The notes: generated by a model not told the origin, from the letters alone. A DNA stretch of 64,000 bases from Mycolicibacterium thermoresistibile (GCF_900187065.1 NZ_LT906483.1:2294001-2358000); one strand, 5' to 3'. Shown: positions 24,378 to 33,815, numbered from the stretch's first letter. Program-made: numbers and translations.

Positions 24378-25490
24378 ATGTCCTACGAGAGTTCCGCCGA
24401 GCCGATCAAGATCGGCTACCTGATGGATTTCCGGCTCCCGGACGGCTATCCGAAGGAGATGAAGGAGGACTTTTCCCAGCCGTTCGAATTGCTGTTCAAC
24501 GAGGCGCTGGAGGCCGGGGTCATCGATCGGCCGGTCGAGATCGTCTACCGCGAGGTCGAGGGGTTGCCGAAGGGGTCGGTGAAGAAGGTCATCGACGCGT
24601 TCGGCGATCTGGTCGACGAGGGGTGCCTCGTGGTGTTCGGGCCGAACATCTCCGACAACGCGGTCCCCACCCGGGAGGCCATCGAGGAGCGCTTCCGGGT
24701 GCCCGCGGTCAGCGTCACCGGCAGCGACGACTGGCTCGGCGAGTGGACCTTCTCCTTTCCGCAGGGGTCACTGACCGACGAGCCCATCTTCTGGGCGGAT
24801 CTTCTCGCCAAGGACGGTCACACCGAGGTCGGCGTGCTGATCGAACAGTCGCTGATCGGCGAGACCTACCTGCGGAACCTCCGGAATGCGTGCCGTCGCA
24901 AGAACATCCGCATCGTGGCAGAGGCCGCGATCGCGCAGACCGCCCAGGATGTGACCGCGGCAGTCGAACGGGTGTATGAGGCCAAACCGTCGGCGCTGGT
25001 GCACTGCGGGTTCGGGTTCGGCATCGTCTTCGTCAACCCGGCGCTCCAGGCACTGGACTGGGACCCACCGCGGTTCACCAGCACCGCGTTCCAGAACGCC
25101 TGGATCAACCCGGTGATGTGGAACGCGTTTCTGGGCTGGACCGGGGTGGACCAGTACGACGAGCACAACCTCGTCGGCCAACGGTTCCTGGACCGTTACG
25201 AGAAGGCGTACGGGCGCCGGCCGCAGTACTGCGTCCCAGTGGTCAACCACGACATCGCCAACGCGCTGGTGCACGCCTTCGCCGACGCGCATCCGCTCAG
25301 CCCGCGCGGGGTCAAGGAGGCCATGGAACGGGTCAAGATGCTGCCCGCCGCCGCCGGCGCACCCGGCACCCGGGTGTCGTTCGGCAAGTGGACCCGCCGG
25401 GCCTGGATGGGCGCCGGCTATCTGGTCGCCCGTCGGCTCGACCAGGACGGTGTCAACTCGCATCTCGTGGACCGCTTCGGTGAGGAGTGA
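24378..25490 (+). CDS. Orphan ABC-type substrate-binding-fold protein without signal peptide
   Basis: 370 residues. ATG 24378 follows ACGGAGG at 24367-24373. The fold is type 1 periplasmic binding protein (branched-chain amino acid/amide family): IKIGYLMDFRLPDG, CLVVFGPNISDNAVPTREAI, and the C-terminal RRPQYCVPVVNHDIANALV. There is no hydrophobic leader; the mature-type sequence begins at residue 9, so the product should stay in the cytoplasm. No permease or ATPase gene is nearby. It may be a ligand sensor or carrier protein for the pathway compound. Operator box 5 lies in front of it. Confidence 0.82.
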   Translation: MSYESSAEPIKIGYLMDFRLPDGYPKEMKEDFSQPFELLFNEALEAGVIDRPVEIVYREVEGLPKGSVKKVIDAFGDLVDEGCLVVFGPNISDNAVPTREAIEERFRVPAVSVTGSDDWLGEWTFSFPQGSLTDEPIFWADLLAKDGHTEVGVLIEQSLIGETYLRNLRNACRRKNIRIVAEAAIAQTAQDVTAAVERVYEAKPSALVHCGFGFGIVFVNPALQALDWDPPRFTSTAFQNAWINPVMWNAFLGWTGVDQYDEHNLVGQRFLDRYEKAYGRRPQYCVPVVNHDIANALVHAFADAHPLSPRGVKEAMERVKMLPAAAGAPGTRVSFGKWTRRAWMGAGYLVARRLDQDGVNSHLVDRFGEE

Positions 25491-25493
25491 TGC

Positions 25494-25878
25494 ATGACCA
25501 CCGAGAAGACCCGGCCCGAAATCCCTCCCGGGGCCGCGGAGGACGCCGACGCCGCCGCGACCGGGAATATCCGGCGGGGACCGCTTCTGGGCCTCGTCAC
25601 GCTGATCGCGATCGGGCTGTTCTTCGGCCCCAACGCACGCAAGGGGCCGCGTTCGGAACGGGTCGCCAACCCGGAGGGGAAGGTGCATTACCGGCGCAAT
25701 CTGCACAACCCCACCCTGTTCGGCGATCGTCACCACGCTGATCGTGTGGCAGGACCCGATCATGAACTGGTCGCCGTTCGCGGTCTACAACCCCGAGCTG
25801 TGGCATCTGCCGGAGGACTGGCCGCTGTGTCGTCGCGCCGACCGTCGGGCCGTCCGGTGGAGGAACTCGGTGAGGTGA
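25494..25878 (+). pseudogene. Broken AveC-like (spirocyclase family) membrane protein gene
   Basis: ATG 25494 is 3 bases after the binding-protein stop. The first frame gives a charged N-terminus, one hydrophobic helix (GPLLGLVTLIAIGLFFG) and RRNLHNPTLF; near 25720-25726 the frame shifts and continues as AIVTTLIVWQDPIMNWSP and AVYNPELWHLPEDWPL, the strongly conserved segment of AveC-family proteins as I remember them. After DWPL the similarity ends and unrelated codons run to TGA 25876. Intact members are about 300 residues with several more helices, so a frameshift and a 3' deletion have destroyed it. AveC-type proteins act in spiroketal formation in avermectin biosynthesis, but most mycobacterial members are uncharacterised. 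Confidence 0.7.
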
Positions 25879-25885
25879 GCAACCG

Positions 25886-26806
25886 GTGCGCCGCTCCGGA
25901 GTGACCGACCGGCAGCCGGCCGGGCCACGCAGCGTCGTCATCACCGGGGCCTCCCGGGGGCTCGGCCTGGCCTCCGCCACCCACCTGTACCGCCGGGGGT
26001 GGCGGGTGGTGGCGGCGATGCGATCGGTCGATGCCGGAATGGCCCGACTCGCGGAGACCACCGGCGCCGCCGCGGACGATCCGCGGTTGATTCCGGTGGC
26101 CCTCGATCTCACCGACGCGGCATCGATCACCGCCGCGGCCAAGGAGATCGAGGGGTCCGTCGGAGCCCCGTACGCGGTGGTGCACAACGCCGGCATCTCG
26201 GCCGCCGGGATGGTCGAGGAGACCCCGCTGAGCCTGTGGGAGCAGATGTTCGCGACCACCGTGTTCGGACCGGTGGCGCTGACCAGGGAGCTGTTGCCCG
26301 GCATGCGCCGGGCCGGGCGGGGCCGCATCGTGCTCGTCTCCAGCCAGCAGGGTGTGTGGGGGATGCCCTCGACGGCGCCGTACTCGGCGGCCAAGGGTGC
26401 GCTGGAACGCTGGGCCGAGGCGATGGCCGGGGAGGTGAATCCGTTCGGGATCGGTGTCACGGTCCTGGTGACGGGTGTGTACGACACCGAGATCATCACC
26501 GACGCGGGCACCACCGACTGCCGGGATCTGCAGGGTGTCTACGCCCGCCACCACCGCACCATGGACAAGCGGGGCCGGGCCGCCGTCGCGAAGGCCGCCC
26601 GGCCGCCGGAGAAGTTCGCGCTGGCGCTGTCCAAGGCGCTCGACAATCCCCAACCGTTCGTCAAAAGGCCGGCCGGTCCGTCCGCCCGGATGTTGATGAT
26701 CGCCAACCGGATCCTGCCGCCGGCAACCCTGCACCAGATGATCCGGCTGTCGCTCGGTTTACCGCGTTTCGGCCGCCTGACGACCAGAGAGGACACCCAT
26801 GCCTGA
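25886..26806 (+). CDS. Short-chain dehydrogenase/reductase
   Basis: 306 residues from GTG 25886; GTG 25901 is a possible later start. Motifs are SVVITGASRGLGLASATHLY, VVHNAGISAAGMVEE, the catalytic serine in IVLVSSQQGVWG and YxxxK in APYSAAKGALERWAE. A long C-terminal region (about 80 residues after the core) may carry a membrane-contacting helix. Its stop overlaps the aldehyde dehydrogenase start by 8 bases, so both enzymes are made together; alcohol-to-aldehyde-to-acid oxidation is the natural reading. Confidence 0.88.
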   Translation: MRRSGVTDRQPAGPRSVVITGASRGLGLASATHLYRRGWRVVAAMRSVDAGMARLAETTGAAADDPRLIPVALDLTDAASITAAAKEIEGSVGAPYAVVHNAGISAAGMVEETPLSLWEQMFATTVFGPVALTRELLPGMRRAGRGRIVLVSSQQGVWGMPSTAPYSAAKGALERWAEAMAGEVNPFGIGVTVLVTGVYDTEIITDAGTTDCRDLQGVYARHHRTMDKRGRAAVAKAARPPEKFALALSKALDNPQPFVKRPAGPSARMLMIANRILPPATLHQMIRLSLGLPRFGRLTTREDTHA

Positions 26807-28271
26807 CGTTCGGCACGAGCCGAGGATGATGATCGACGGCAAGCTCGTCGAAGGGTCGGCCGGAACCTTCACCACCATCAACCCGGCCACCGAGGAGCCC
26901 CTGGGCGAGGTCGCCGACGCGTCGGTCGCCGACATGCACCGGGCCATCGACGCCGCGCGGCGGGCCTTCGACGAAACCGACTGGTCGACGAATCACGCGT
27001 TCCGGCAACGCTGCCTGCTGCAGCTGCAGGAGGCGCTGGAGACCGAACAGGAGGAGCTGCGCGAGGAACTGATCCTCGAGGTCGGTTGTCCCCGCTCGAT
27101 CACGCACGGACCACAACTGGACGCGCCGCTGTCGGACGCGCTGCGGTATCCGGCCGAGCTCATCGACGAATATTCCTGGGAGACAGCGCTCGGCGATGCG
27201 ATGGTGTCGGTGACCGGGATGAACACCACCCGGCGGGTGTGGCGGGAACCGGCCGGGGTGGTGGGCGCGATCGTGCCGTGGAACTTCCCGTTTGAGGTCT
27301 CCATCCAGAAGATCGGGCAGGCGCTGGGCACCGGCTGCACCGTGGTGCTGAAACCGGCCCCGGACACCCCGTTCAACGCCACCAGGCTGGGCCGCCTGAT
27401 CGCCGAGCGGACCGACATCCCGCCCGGGGTGGTCAACGTGGTCACCGCATCGGATCACCTGATCGGTGAGGAGCTGACGTTGTCGCCCAAGGTGGACCTG
27501 ATCTCGTTCACCGGATCCACCGCGGTGGGCAAACGCATCATGGCCAAGGGTGCGGCCACCATGAAGCGGCTCTTCCTCGAACTCGGCGGCAAATCGGCCA
27601 CGATCGTGCTGGAGGACGCCGATTTCGCGCTCGGCTGCATGATGGGCATCGCGCCGTGCATGCACGCCGGACAGGGGTGCGCCAACCCCACCCGGCTGCT
27701 GCTGCCACGATCCCGCTACGACGAGGGCATCGAGATCCTGCGTGGCATCTACGAAGGCGTCGCGCCCGGCGACCCGCAGGATCCGGCGACCCTGTGCGGG
27801 CCGGTGATCAACGAGAAGCAGCGCACCCGCATCCGCGGCTACATCCGCAAGGGCGTCGAGGAGGGCGCCCGGCTGGTGGTCGGGGGCGAGGACCCACCGG
27901 ACGGGCTGGACAAGGGCTTCTTCGTTCGGCCGACGCTGTTCGCCGACGTGGACAACTCGATGACCATCGCCCAGGAGGAGATCTTCGGGCCGGTGCTCGC
28001 CGTCATCCCCTACGACGACGAGGACGATGCGGTGCGGATCGCCAACGACACCGCCTACGGGCTGGCCGGCAACGTCATGTCCAGCTCGATCGAGCACGCG
28101 CTCGCGGTGGCCAGACGGTTGCGTGCGGGCTTCATCGGCATCAACGGGGCTGCCGGATACGGAGCCGATACACCCTTCGGCGGATACAAGGACAGCGGTG
28201 TCGGCCGCCAGAACGGTGTGGCCGGCTTCGACCAGTACACCGAGATCAAGTCCGTCGCCTACCCGGCCTGA
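26799..28271 (+). CDS. Aldehyde dehydrogenase
   Basis: 490 residues. The nucleotide-binding stretch VGAIVPWNFPFEVSIQKIGQ is followed by FTGSTAVGKRIM, the general base in LELGGKSATIVLEDAD and the catalytic cysteine in GQGCANPTRLLL. EEIFGPVLAVIPYDDE and the final FGGYKDSGVGRQNGVAGFDQ are as expected. It oxidises an aldehyde to the acid with NAD(P)+. It shares the message with the SDR upstream and lies before two P450 sequences. Confidence 0.94.
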   Translation: MPDVRHEPRMMIDGKLVEGSAGTFTTINPATEEPLGEVADASVADMHRAIDAARRAFDETDWSTNHAFRQRCLLQLQEALETEQEELREELILEVGCPRSITHGPQLDAPLSDALRYPAELIDEYSWETALGDAMVSVTGMNTTRRVWREPAGVVGAIVPWNFPFEVSIQKIGQALGTGCTVVLKPAPDTPFNATRLGRLIAERTDIPPGVVNVVTASDHLIGEELTLSPKVDLISFTGSTAVGKRIMAKGAATMKRLFLELGGKSATIVLEDADFALGCMMGIAPCMHAGQGCANPTRLLLPRSRYDEGIEILRGIYEGVAPGDPQDPATLCGPVINEKQRTRIRGYIRKGVEEGARLVVGGEDPPDGLDKGFFVRPTLFADVDNSMTIAQEEIFGPVLAVIPYDDEDDAVRIANDTAYGLAGNVMSSSIEHALAVARRLRAGFIGINGAAGYGADTPFGGYKDSGVGRQNGVAGFDQYTEIKSVAYPA

Positions 28272-28294
28272 GGAGAACCAGTGAAGCGATCTTC

Positions 28295-28435
28295 ATGGTG
28301 TATTGGTACGAGGAGGTTCAGCAGCTGCTCCGCGACAACGAGACGTTCTCGTCGCCGGTCATCATCCACGCGTTCGGCGACATGTTGGACCTCACCGAGA
28401 CCCAGGTGACCGATCCGACCCGGAGCGTGATGTGA
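28295..28435 (+). pseudogene. Cytochrome P450 N-terminal fragment
   Basis: After the aldehyde dehydrogenase stop, the frame AIFMVYWYEEVQQLLRDNET and FSSPVIIHAFGDMLD matches the helix B region that follows the N-terminus of P450s (YxxVxxxLRDxETFSS). Only about 46 codons remain, ending in TGA 28433-28435; the start, I-helix and heme loop are absent. It sits directly against the complete P450 at 28432, so it looks like the remainder of a deleted neighbour. Confidence 0.6.
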
Positions 28436-29700
28436 CCGATTTCGACACCGTTGACTTCTTCACCGACGAGTCGCTGGTGGGCGACCCGTATTCGTACTTC
28501 GAGCATCTTCGGTCGAAATGTCCTGTGGTCGAGGCGACCCCACACAAGGTGCTGGCCGTGACCGGCTACGAGGAGGCGCTGGAGGTGTACCGCAATCCGG
28601 CCTTCTCGTCGTGCGTGTCGGTCGCCGGGCCGTTCTCCGGTATGCCGTTCGGTCCGGACGGGCGCGACGATGTGTCGGATCTGATCGAGCAGTACCGCGA
28701 CGGTGTGCCGATGGCCGAGCACATCACCTCGCAGGATCCGCCGCTGCACACTCGCACCCGCGGTCTGCTGAACAAGCTCATCACGCCCAAACGCCTCAAG
28801 GAGAACGAGGAGTTCATGTGGCGGCTGGCCGATCAGCAGCTGGACAGGTTCCTCGACCGGGGCAGCGCCGAATTCCTGGAGGACTACGCGAAACCGTTCT
28901 CGCTGTTGGTGATCGCCGACCTGCTCGGGGTACCGGCGGCCGATCACGAGGAGTTCAAGGCGGCGTTCGCGTTGGAGACCGTCGGCGAACTGGGCAAGGA
29001 TGCGCCCACCTCGCACAATCCGTTGGAATGGCTGAACGACAAGTTCCGAGCCTACATCGAGGACCGGCGCCGGGCTCCGCGCGCCGATGTGCTGACCGAG
29101 TTGGCGCACGCCAGATACGAGGACGGCTCCACCCCGGACATCGACGACGTGATGAACGTGTCGACGTTCCTGTTCGCCGCGGGTACCGAGACCACCACCA
29201 AACTGGTGAGCTTCGCGGTGCGCTCGATCGCCGAGGATCAGCGCTTGCAGCAGGAGTTGCGTGCGGACCGCAGCCGGATCCCGGCGTTCCTGGAGGAGAC
29301 GCTGCGGATGGAGAGCCCGGTCAAGGCGCACTTCCGGATGGCGCGCACCACCACCACGATCGGCGACGTCAAGGTGCCGGCTGGCACCACGATCATGCTG
29401 CTGCCCGGGGCGTGTAACCGTGATCCACGAAAGTTCATAGATCCCGACAGCTTCCGCCCGGACCGTCCGAACGTGCGGGAGCAGATCGCGTTCATCCGCG
29501 GGCCGCACTCGTGCCCGGGGGCGCCGCTGGCCCGGGCGGAAGGGCGGATCTCGCTGAATCGGATCCTCGACCGGATGACCGACATCAGGATCTCGCAGGC
29601 CCATCACGGCCCCGCGGAGCACCGGCGGTACACCTACGAGCCGACGTTCATCATGCGCGGGCTGAACGAGCTGCACATCGAGTTCAGCCCAGGGTCCTGA
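28432..29700 (+). CDS. Cytochrome P450
   Basis: 422 residues, GTG start overlapping the TGA of the P450 fragment. N-terminus FDTVDFFTDESLVGDPYSYF, I-helix FAAGTETTTK, EETLR as the ExxR motif, and heme loop FIRGPHSCPGAPLARAE with Cys in place. It is complete and probably active. It ends 8 bases from a convergent gene. It may finish the operon starting at 24378. Confidence 0.93.
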   Translation: MTDFDTVDFFTDESLVGDPYSYFEHLRSKCPVVEATPHKVLAVTGYEEALEVYRNPAFSSCVSVAGPFSGMPFGPDGRDDVSDLIEQYRDGVPMAEHITSQDPPLHTRTRGLLNKLITPKRLKENEEFMWRLADQQLDRFLDRGSAEFLEDYAKPFSLLVIADLLGVPAADHEEFKAAFALETVGELGKDAPTSHNPLEWLNDKFRAYIEDRRRAPRADVLTELAHARYEDGSTPDIDDVMNVSTFLFAAGTETTTKLVSFAVRSIAEDQRLQQELRADRSRIPAFLEETLRMESPVKAHFRMARTTTTIGDVKVPAGTTIMLLPGACNRDPRKFIDPDSFRPDRPNVREQIAFIRGPHSCPGAPLARAEGRISLNRILDRMTDIRISQAHHGPAEHRRYTYEPTFIMRGLNELHIEFSPGS

Positions 29701-29708
29701 CCGGAGGT

Positions 29709-32096
29709 TCAGACCATGTCGTTGTCGGTGAGCCAGCGCATGATCGGCCAGCCGGCGAAGACCGGTATCCACACCGTGAGCACCCGGTAGAGCAGGACGG
29801 CCGGCACTGCGATCGCGGCCGGGACCCCGAATGCGGCCAGCCCGCCGATCAGCGCGGCCTCGACGGCCCCGATTCCACCCGGGGTGGGTGCGGCGGACGC
29901 CAGGGTGCCGCCGATCATCGTGACGATGGTGACGGTCACGAACGAGGTGTCCCCGCCGAACGCTTCGATGCTGGCCCACAACGCCAGTGCGGCGCCGAGT
30001 GTCGTGATGCCGCAGCCGGCCACGATCAGCGCCAGGCGGGCCGGTTCCCGCGCCAGCGCGGTGAGATCGGCGACGACCTCCTCCAATCGCGGCCGCACCG
30101 CGGTGCCCAGCCACCGACGCAGCCTGGGCACCAGCATCGCGATGCCGATGACGCCGAGCGCGGCGCCGACCACGAGGTAGAGAATGGTCGCGTCCGGTAC
30201 GAACTGCGACAGGTCCGCCGAGGTGCCGGCGGCGACGCTGAAGACGATCAGCAGCACGATGTGGGTGGTGAGCTGAACCGACTGCTGCAGCGCCACCGCG
30301 GCCGTGGCGCGGACCGCCCCGAGCCCACCCTTCTGCAGGAACCGGGTGCTGAGGGCGAGTCCGCCCACCCCGGCCGGTGTCGTGGTGGCGGCGAAGGTGT
30401 TGGCCACCTGCATGATGGTGAGGTTGCGGAAGCTCACCATTCCGTTGGCGCAGGCCCACAGGGCGGCGGCGGCGCCCACGTACTTCGACGCCGACACCGC
30501 CAGCCCGGCCAGCGCCCACCACCAGTTGACGCTGCGCAGCTCGCTGAAGAACGTCGGTACCGTGCTGATGAACGGATAGGCCACATAGACCAGCGCCACC
30601 AGCAGCACCAGCTGGATGACCTGCCTGCGGTTGAACCGGGTGATGGTTTCGACGTCGATCTGATCGGCGCCGGTCTGGCGTTTCACCTCGTCCCGGGCGG
30701 CGGCGATGACCTCACCGGCGTTGTCGATCGATTTGCGGATCCGCGCCGGCACGGCGGATTTCGTCAGCCGGCGCGATGCGGTGAGCACGGTGTCCTTGCC
30801 GACCGCGGCGATCGCGGCGTTGACCGCGGCCTCCGCGCCGTAGATCGCCGTGGTGGTCACCAGCAGCTGCGCGATGTCGGCCTGGATCTGGACGTCGGTG
30901 GCCCCGTATTCGGCGAGGCTGAACCCCCCGAACAGCACCCGGCCGTTGTCGACCGTGATCTCCTTGGGCCGCAGATCGCCGTGCGCGATCTGGTGGTGAT
31001 GACAGACCCCGAGGGCTTCCCACACCCGGTCCACCGAGACGGTCGACGCGCATTCGGCCAGCGGCACCCCGACGGCGGGGGTGTGGGCATACATCGTCCA
31101 GCCCCGCGCCAGCGCGGACATCGCCAGGGTCGAGGTGTTGGAGATACCGGCGGCGTCGGCGGCGATGGCCATCAGGGCGCGGTGTTCGACGGCGCGCCGC
31201 ATCGAGGCGTGCAACGGCGGGGTCTCCCGGCTGCGCAGCTTCAGTTTCCGCCACAGCTGGCGCAGCACACCGCCGCTGCGCTGGTTCGGCCCGTAGAGCG
31301 CGAGCATCGCCCGGGAGCCGAGGGCGGGCACGGTCGAATCGGCCTCGGCGGCCAGCACCAGCGGCCCCCGCCCGGCGGGCCGCACGACGGTCAGCGCCGC
31401 GACCGGGAATCCGCGTCGGGCCATGGCGCGGACGGCGCCGTCGAGCGGAACCTCCAGCGCCGGTGTGCCCACCACCAGGATCACCAGCGAACCGACCCAC
31501 CATCCGACCGCCAGGCCCAGGATGGAGCGGGCCGGTATCACCGCGCTGACCACCAGGTGGATCGGCACGAACGCCAGCAGCAGCGTCCACCACCAGCGCC
31601 GCCACCGGGCCGGCAGGCCGGGGCTGGAAACCGTCAGCATCGCCGCGAGCATGCCGATCCACCGGGGATCGTCGAGAAACTGCGACAGCACGGTGTCGAG
31701 CCGGTCGGACAGGTCGAAATGCCATCTCGGCGCCGCGATGCCCTTACCGCTGATGGACAGGACGATGCCGGCGATGAGTGCCGCGGCGACATAGGCGCCG
31801 AGCAGCCGCCATTGGCGCACCGCGATCAGCCCGATCAGGATCATGAACGGCAGCGCCAGAATCAGCGCACCGTAGGCGAGGTAGACCAGGTTGGACTGGG
31901 TCGGGGTGAGAAACCCGACGAGCTCGGAGATCGTCTGTTCGAGCGCGGTCCAGTCGCGCCGGGTGATCAGGGTGCTGGTGACCGCGAGCGCCAGTGTGAC
32001 CGTGGCGATGACGAGTCTGACGATGTCGCTTGTACGTCGGGTCAGCGGCTCCAGCAGGCTACCCGAGACGGTGATCTGGCGACCATCGACGTGCAT
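29709..32096 (-). CDS. MprF/UPF0104-type membrane protein with internal pseudokinase domain
   Basis: 795 residues. Six or so N-terminal helices (residues 25-210) precede a soluble region of about 250 residues resembling a lipid-kinase/phosphotransferase fold: HGDLRPKEITVDNG at 372-385 and VLFGGFSLAEYG at 387-398. The catalytic loop keeps HGD but lacks the expected downstream Asn, and the metal-binding Asp of the next motif is replaced by Gly, so it looks catalytically dead. The last 320 residues form a lysylphosphatidylglycerol-synthase-type flippase region, with TTPAGVGGLALSTRFLQKGG and AAPTPGGIGAVEAALIGG. A role in lipid flipping or envelope modification controlled by the pseudokinase is inferred. 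Confidence 0.82.
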   Translation of the reverse strand: MHVDGRQITVSGSLLEPLTRRTSDIVRLVIATVTLALAVTSTLITRRDWTALEQTISELVGFLTPTQSNLVYLAYGALILALPFMILIGLIAVRQWRLLGAYVAAALIAGIVLSISGKGIAAPRWHFDLSDRLDTVLSQFLDDPRWIGMLAAMLTVSSPGLPARWRRWWWTLLLAFVPIHLVVSAVIPARSILGLAVGWWVGSLVILVVGTPALEVPLDGAVRAMARRGFPVAALTVVRPAGRGPLVLAAEADSTVPALGSRAMLALYGPNQRSGGVLRQLWRKLKLRSRETPPLHASMRRAVEHRALMAIAADAAGISNTSTLAMSALARGWTMYAHTPAVGVPLAECASTVSVDRVWEALGVCHHHQIAHGDLRPKEITVDNGRVLFGGFSLAEYGATDVQIQADIAQLLVTTTAIYGAEAAVNAAIAAVGKDTVLTASRRLTKSAVPARIRKSIDNAGEVIAAARDEVKRQTGADQIDVETITRFNRRQVIQLVLLVALVYVAYPFISTVPTFFSELRSVNWWWALAGLAVSASKYVGAAAALWACANGMVSFRNLTIMQVANTFAATTTPAGVGGLALSTRFLQKGGLGAVRATAAVALQQSVQLTTHIVLLIVFSVAAGTSADLSQFVPDATILYLVVGAALGVIGIAMLVPRLRRWLGTAVRPRLEEVVADLTALAREPARLALIVAGCGITTLGAALALWASIEAFGGDTSFVTVTIVTMIGGTLASAAPTPGGIGAVEAALIGGLAAFGVPAAIAVPAVLLYRVLTVWIPVFAGWPIMRWLTDNDMV

Positions 32097-32168
32097 CTCT
32101 CAAGGTTTATAGCAGTACCTGCCGGTAACCCCGGTCACCGCGCCGGGACGACCGTAGGGTGAGCTGCG

Positions 32169-32633
32169 ATGGAGATATGGGAACTGGTGGCGCGCGAGCG
32201 GATTCGGGACACCCTCGCCGACTACAACTGGAACGGTGACTCAGGCCGGATCGCGGAGATGATCCAGACGTTCTGCCCGGACGGTCGGCTCGAGGTCCGC
32301 GGGTTGAAGACGGTGCACGGCCGGGACGAGATCGCGGCGTTTCTCGGCGGTGTGGCCCAATCCGATCCGGCCGGACCCGCGGCGAGCCGGCCTGAACCGG
32401 CGGCTGTCAAGCGGATCGTCCGACACGCCCTCACCAACATCCGATTTCTGGAGTTGACTCCCGAGCGGGCGAGGGTGGCGTCCTATTTCACCGTGTTCAC
32501 CGAGGCGGGTCTGGACCACTACGGCCGGTATCGCGACGAGTTGGTGCCGGTCGGCGACGCCTGGCTGATCCGGCACCGGTTGGTGTCCACCGACTGGGCG
32601 GCGCCGGATTCCACCATGGCGGCCGGACACTGA
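32169..32633 (+). CDS. SnoaL/NTF2-like small protein
   Basis: 154 residues from ATG 32169. The pattern RERIRDTLADYNWNGDSGRI, FCPDGRLEVRG, GRDEIAAFLGGV and YGRYRDELVPVGDAWLIRHR is the alpha+beta barrel of the SnoaL/nuclear transport factor 2 superfamily. Members are isomerases, hydroxylase partners or simple binding proteins; a specific activity cannot be assigned. It stands alone between a divergent membrane gene and the MoxR block. Confidence 0.82.
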   Translation: MEIWELVARERIRDTLADYNWNGDSGRIAEMIQTFCPDGRLEVRGLKTVHGRDEIAAFLGGVAQSDPAGPAASRPEPAAVKRIVRHALTNIRFLELTPERARVASYFTVFTEAGLDHYGRYRDELVPVGDAWLIRHRLVSTDWAAPDSTMAAGH

Positions 32634-32848
32634 TCGAGGGCGCCGTCGCACCGCACTGAATGCGGGGCGAACGCGGCCGTCGGCGCACTATCGTCGAAGG
32701 AACGACCCGGATCACGCCGCGATCGGACTACGAGAGCGAAACGGATCCGGGCCGGGACGCCGACGGTGGAGATGGAGCCCTGTAGGAAGCACACCGGAGA
32801 TCGGCTCGGCGCCGCTGCCGAGCCGGCGCAGCGTGGCGCGGGGTCCTG

Positions 32849-33815
32849 ATGCCATCCCGGGTGTCATCGATGCGCGGCCCGGTCACCGCGGTCATCCTGT
32901 TGAGTGCGCTGGTGGTGGCGCTGCGCGGGTGGCTGCCCGACGCCACCGGCGCCGCCGGGTCGACACCGGCCGAACGGGAGTCCGGTGGACCGGCGAGCCT
33001 GATCCTCGTCGGGATGCTGGCGGCCACCGCGCTCGGCGTGCTCGCGATGGCCGTGGATCCACCGGTTGCGGCACCGCTCGATCACCACGGTGCGGCCGGC
33101 CGGACGGGCAGTGTGGCGGCGTGACGGCGGCAGCCGGCCGTCGTGGCGGGTGGTGCTGCTGGGTCTGAGCCTGGTGATCGCCTACCTGCTGACGGTGACC
33201 CTGGTGGCGCGGCTGTGGGCGCCGTCGGACCCGGTCCGGACCGAGCCGGACGAGACCGGTGCCGAAACCGGGCCCGGGATCGGACCTGAGGTCGATCCGG
33301 CGGTACCCGGTTCGTCGTGGGCCGATCCGCCGTCGGCCGCGGCGGACGCGATGCCGCATCTGCCGGCCGCGACGATCGCCTTCGTGCTGATGGTGATCGT
33401 CGGGTCGCTCGCGGCCAGGCGTCGCGGCCTGACCGCGAGCGCACCGACCGCTGCCGCGGCGCCGGCGGCGCCTGCGGAGCGGCGATCGGGCTCCCTGGCC
33501 AGGGCGGCTGAGGTGGGATTGGCCGAGATCGGCGAGCCGGGTCGCGAACCCAGGGACGCGATCATCGCGTGCTATGCGGCGATGGAGCGGGAACTGGCCC
33601 GGGTGCCCGACGCCGCGCCGCAGCAGTTCGACACCGCGTCGGAGGTGCTCGCCCGCGCCGTCGAACACCATGCGCTACCGCCCGGCAGCGCCACCCGGCT
33701 GGTGGAGTTGTTCGGCGAGGCCCGGTTCAGCCGTCATCTGATGCGTGAGGAGCATCGCGACGCGGCTGTGGACGCGTTGCGGGTGGTGCTCGGACACCTG
33801 CGGGGGCAGACATGA
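32849..33815 (+). pseudogene. DUF4129-type membrane protein (Rv3166c-like), frameshifted
   Basis: The first frame from ATG 32849 (or 32870) gives two helices, GPVTAVILLSALVVALRGWL and PASLILVGMLAATALGVLAM. One extra G near 33053-33056 shifts the frame; it continues as IHRLRHRSITTVRPAGRAVW then a third helix (WRVVLLGLSLVIAYLLTVTL), a Pro/Glu-rich loop, a fourth helix and the C-terminal DUF4129-like region (AIIACYAAMERELARVPDAA) to TGA 33815. Joined, it would be about 322 residues, close to the ~319 I recall for Rv3166c. Either a true frameshift mutation or a sequencing error. Alternatively, the downstream part could be translated alone from TTG 33066. Confidence 0.7.

Noticed and set aside
24005..24379. 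124-codon minus-strand frame in the intergenic region
   Set aside because: Arg/Ser/Pro-rich sequence with no ribosome site or family features; the region carries operator boxes instead.
29511..32162. 883-codon open frame on the plus strand
   Set aside because: It lies opposite the membrane/pseudokinase gene and reads as Arg/Gly/His/Gln-rich low-complexity sequence without any domain: an antisense shadow typical of GC-rich codon use.
33066..33815. Separate membrane gene starting at TTG 33066
   Set aside because: The codons just before it in the same frame give IHRLRHRS-like continuation of the upstream helix after a one-base shift, so a frameshifted single gene explains the region better.
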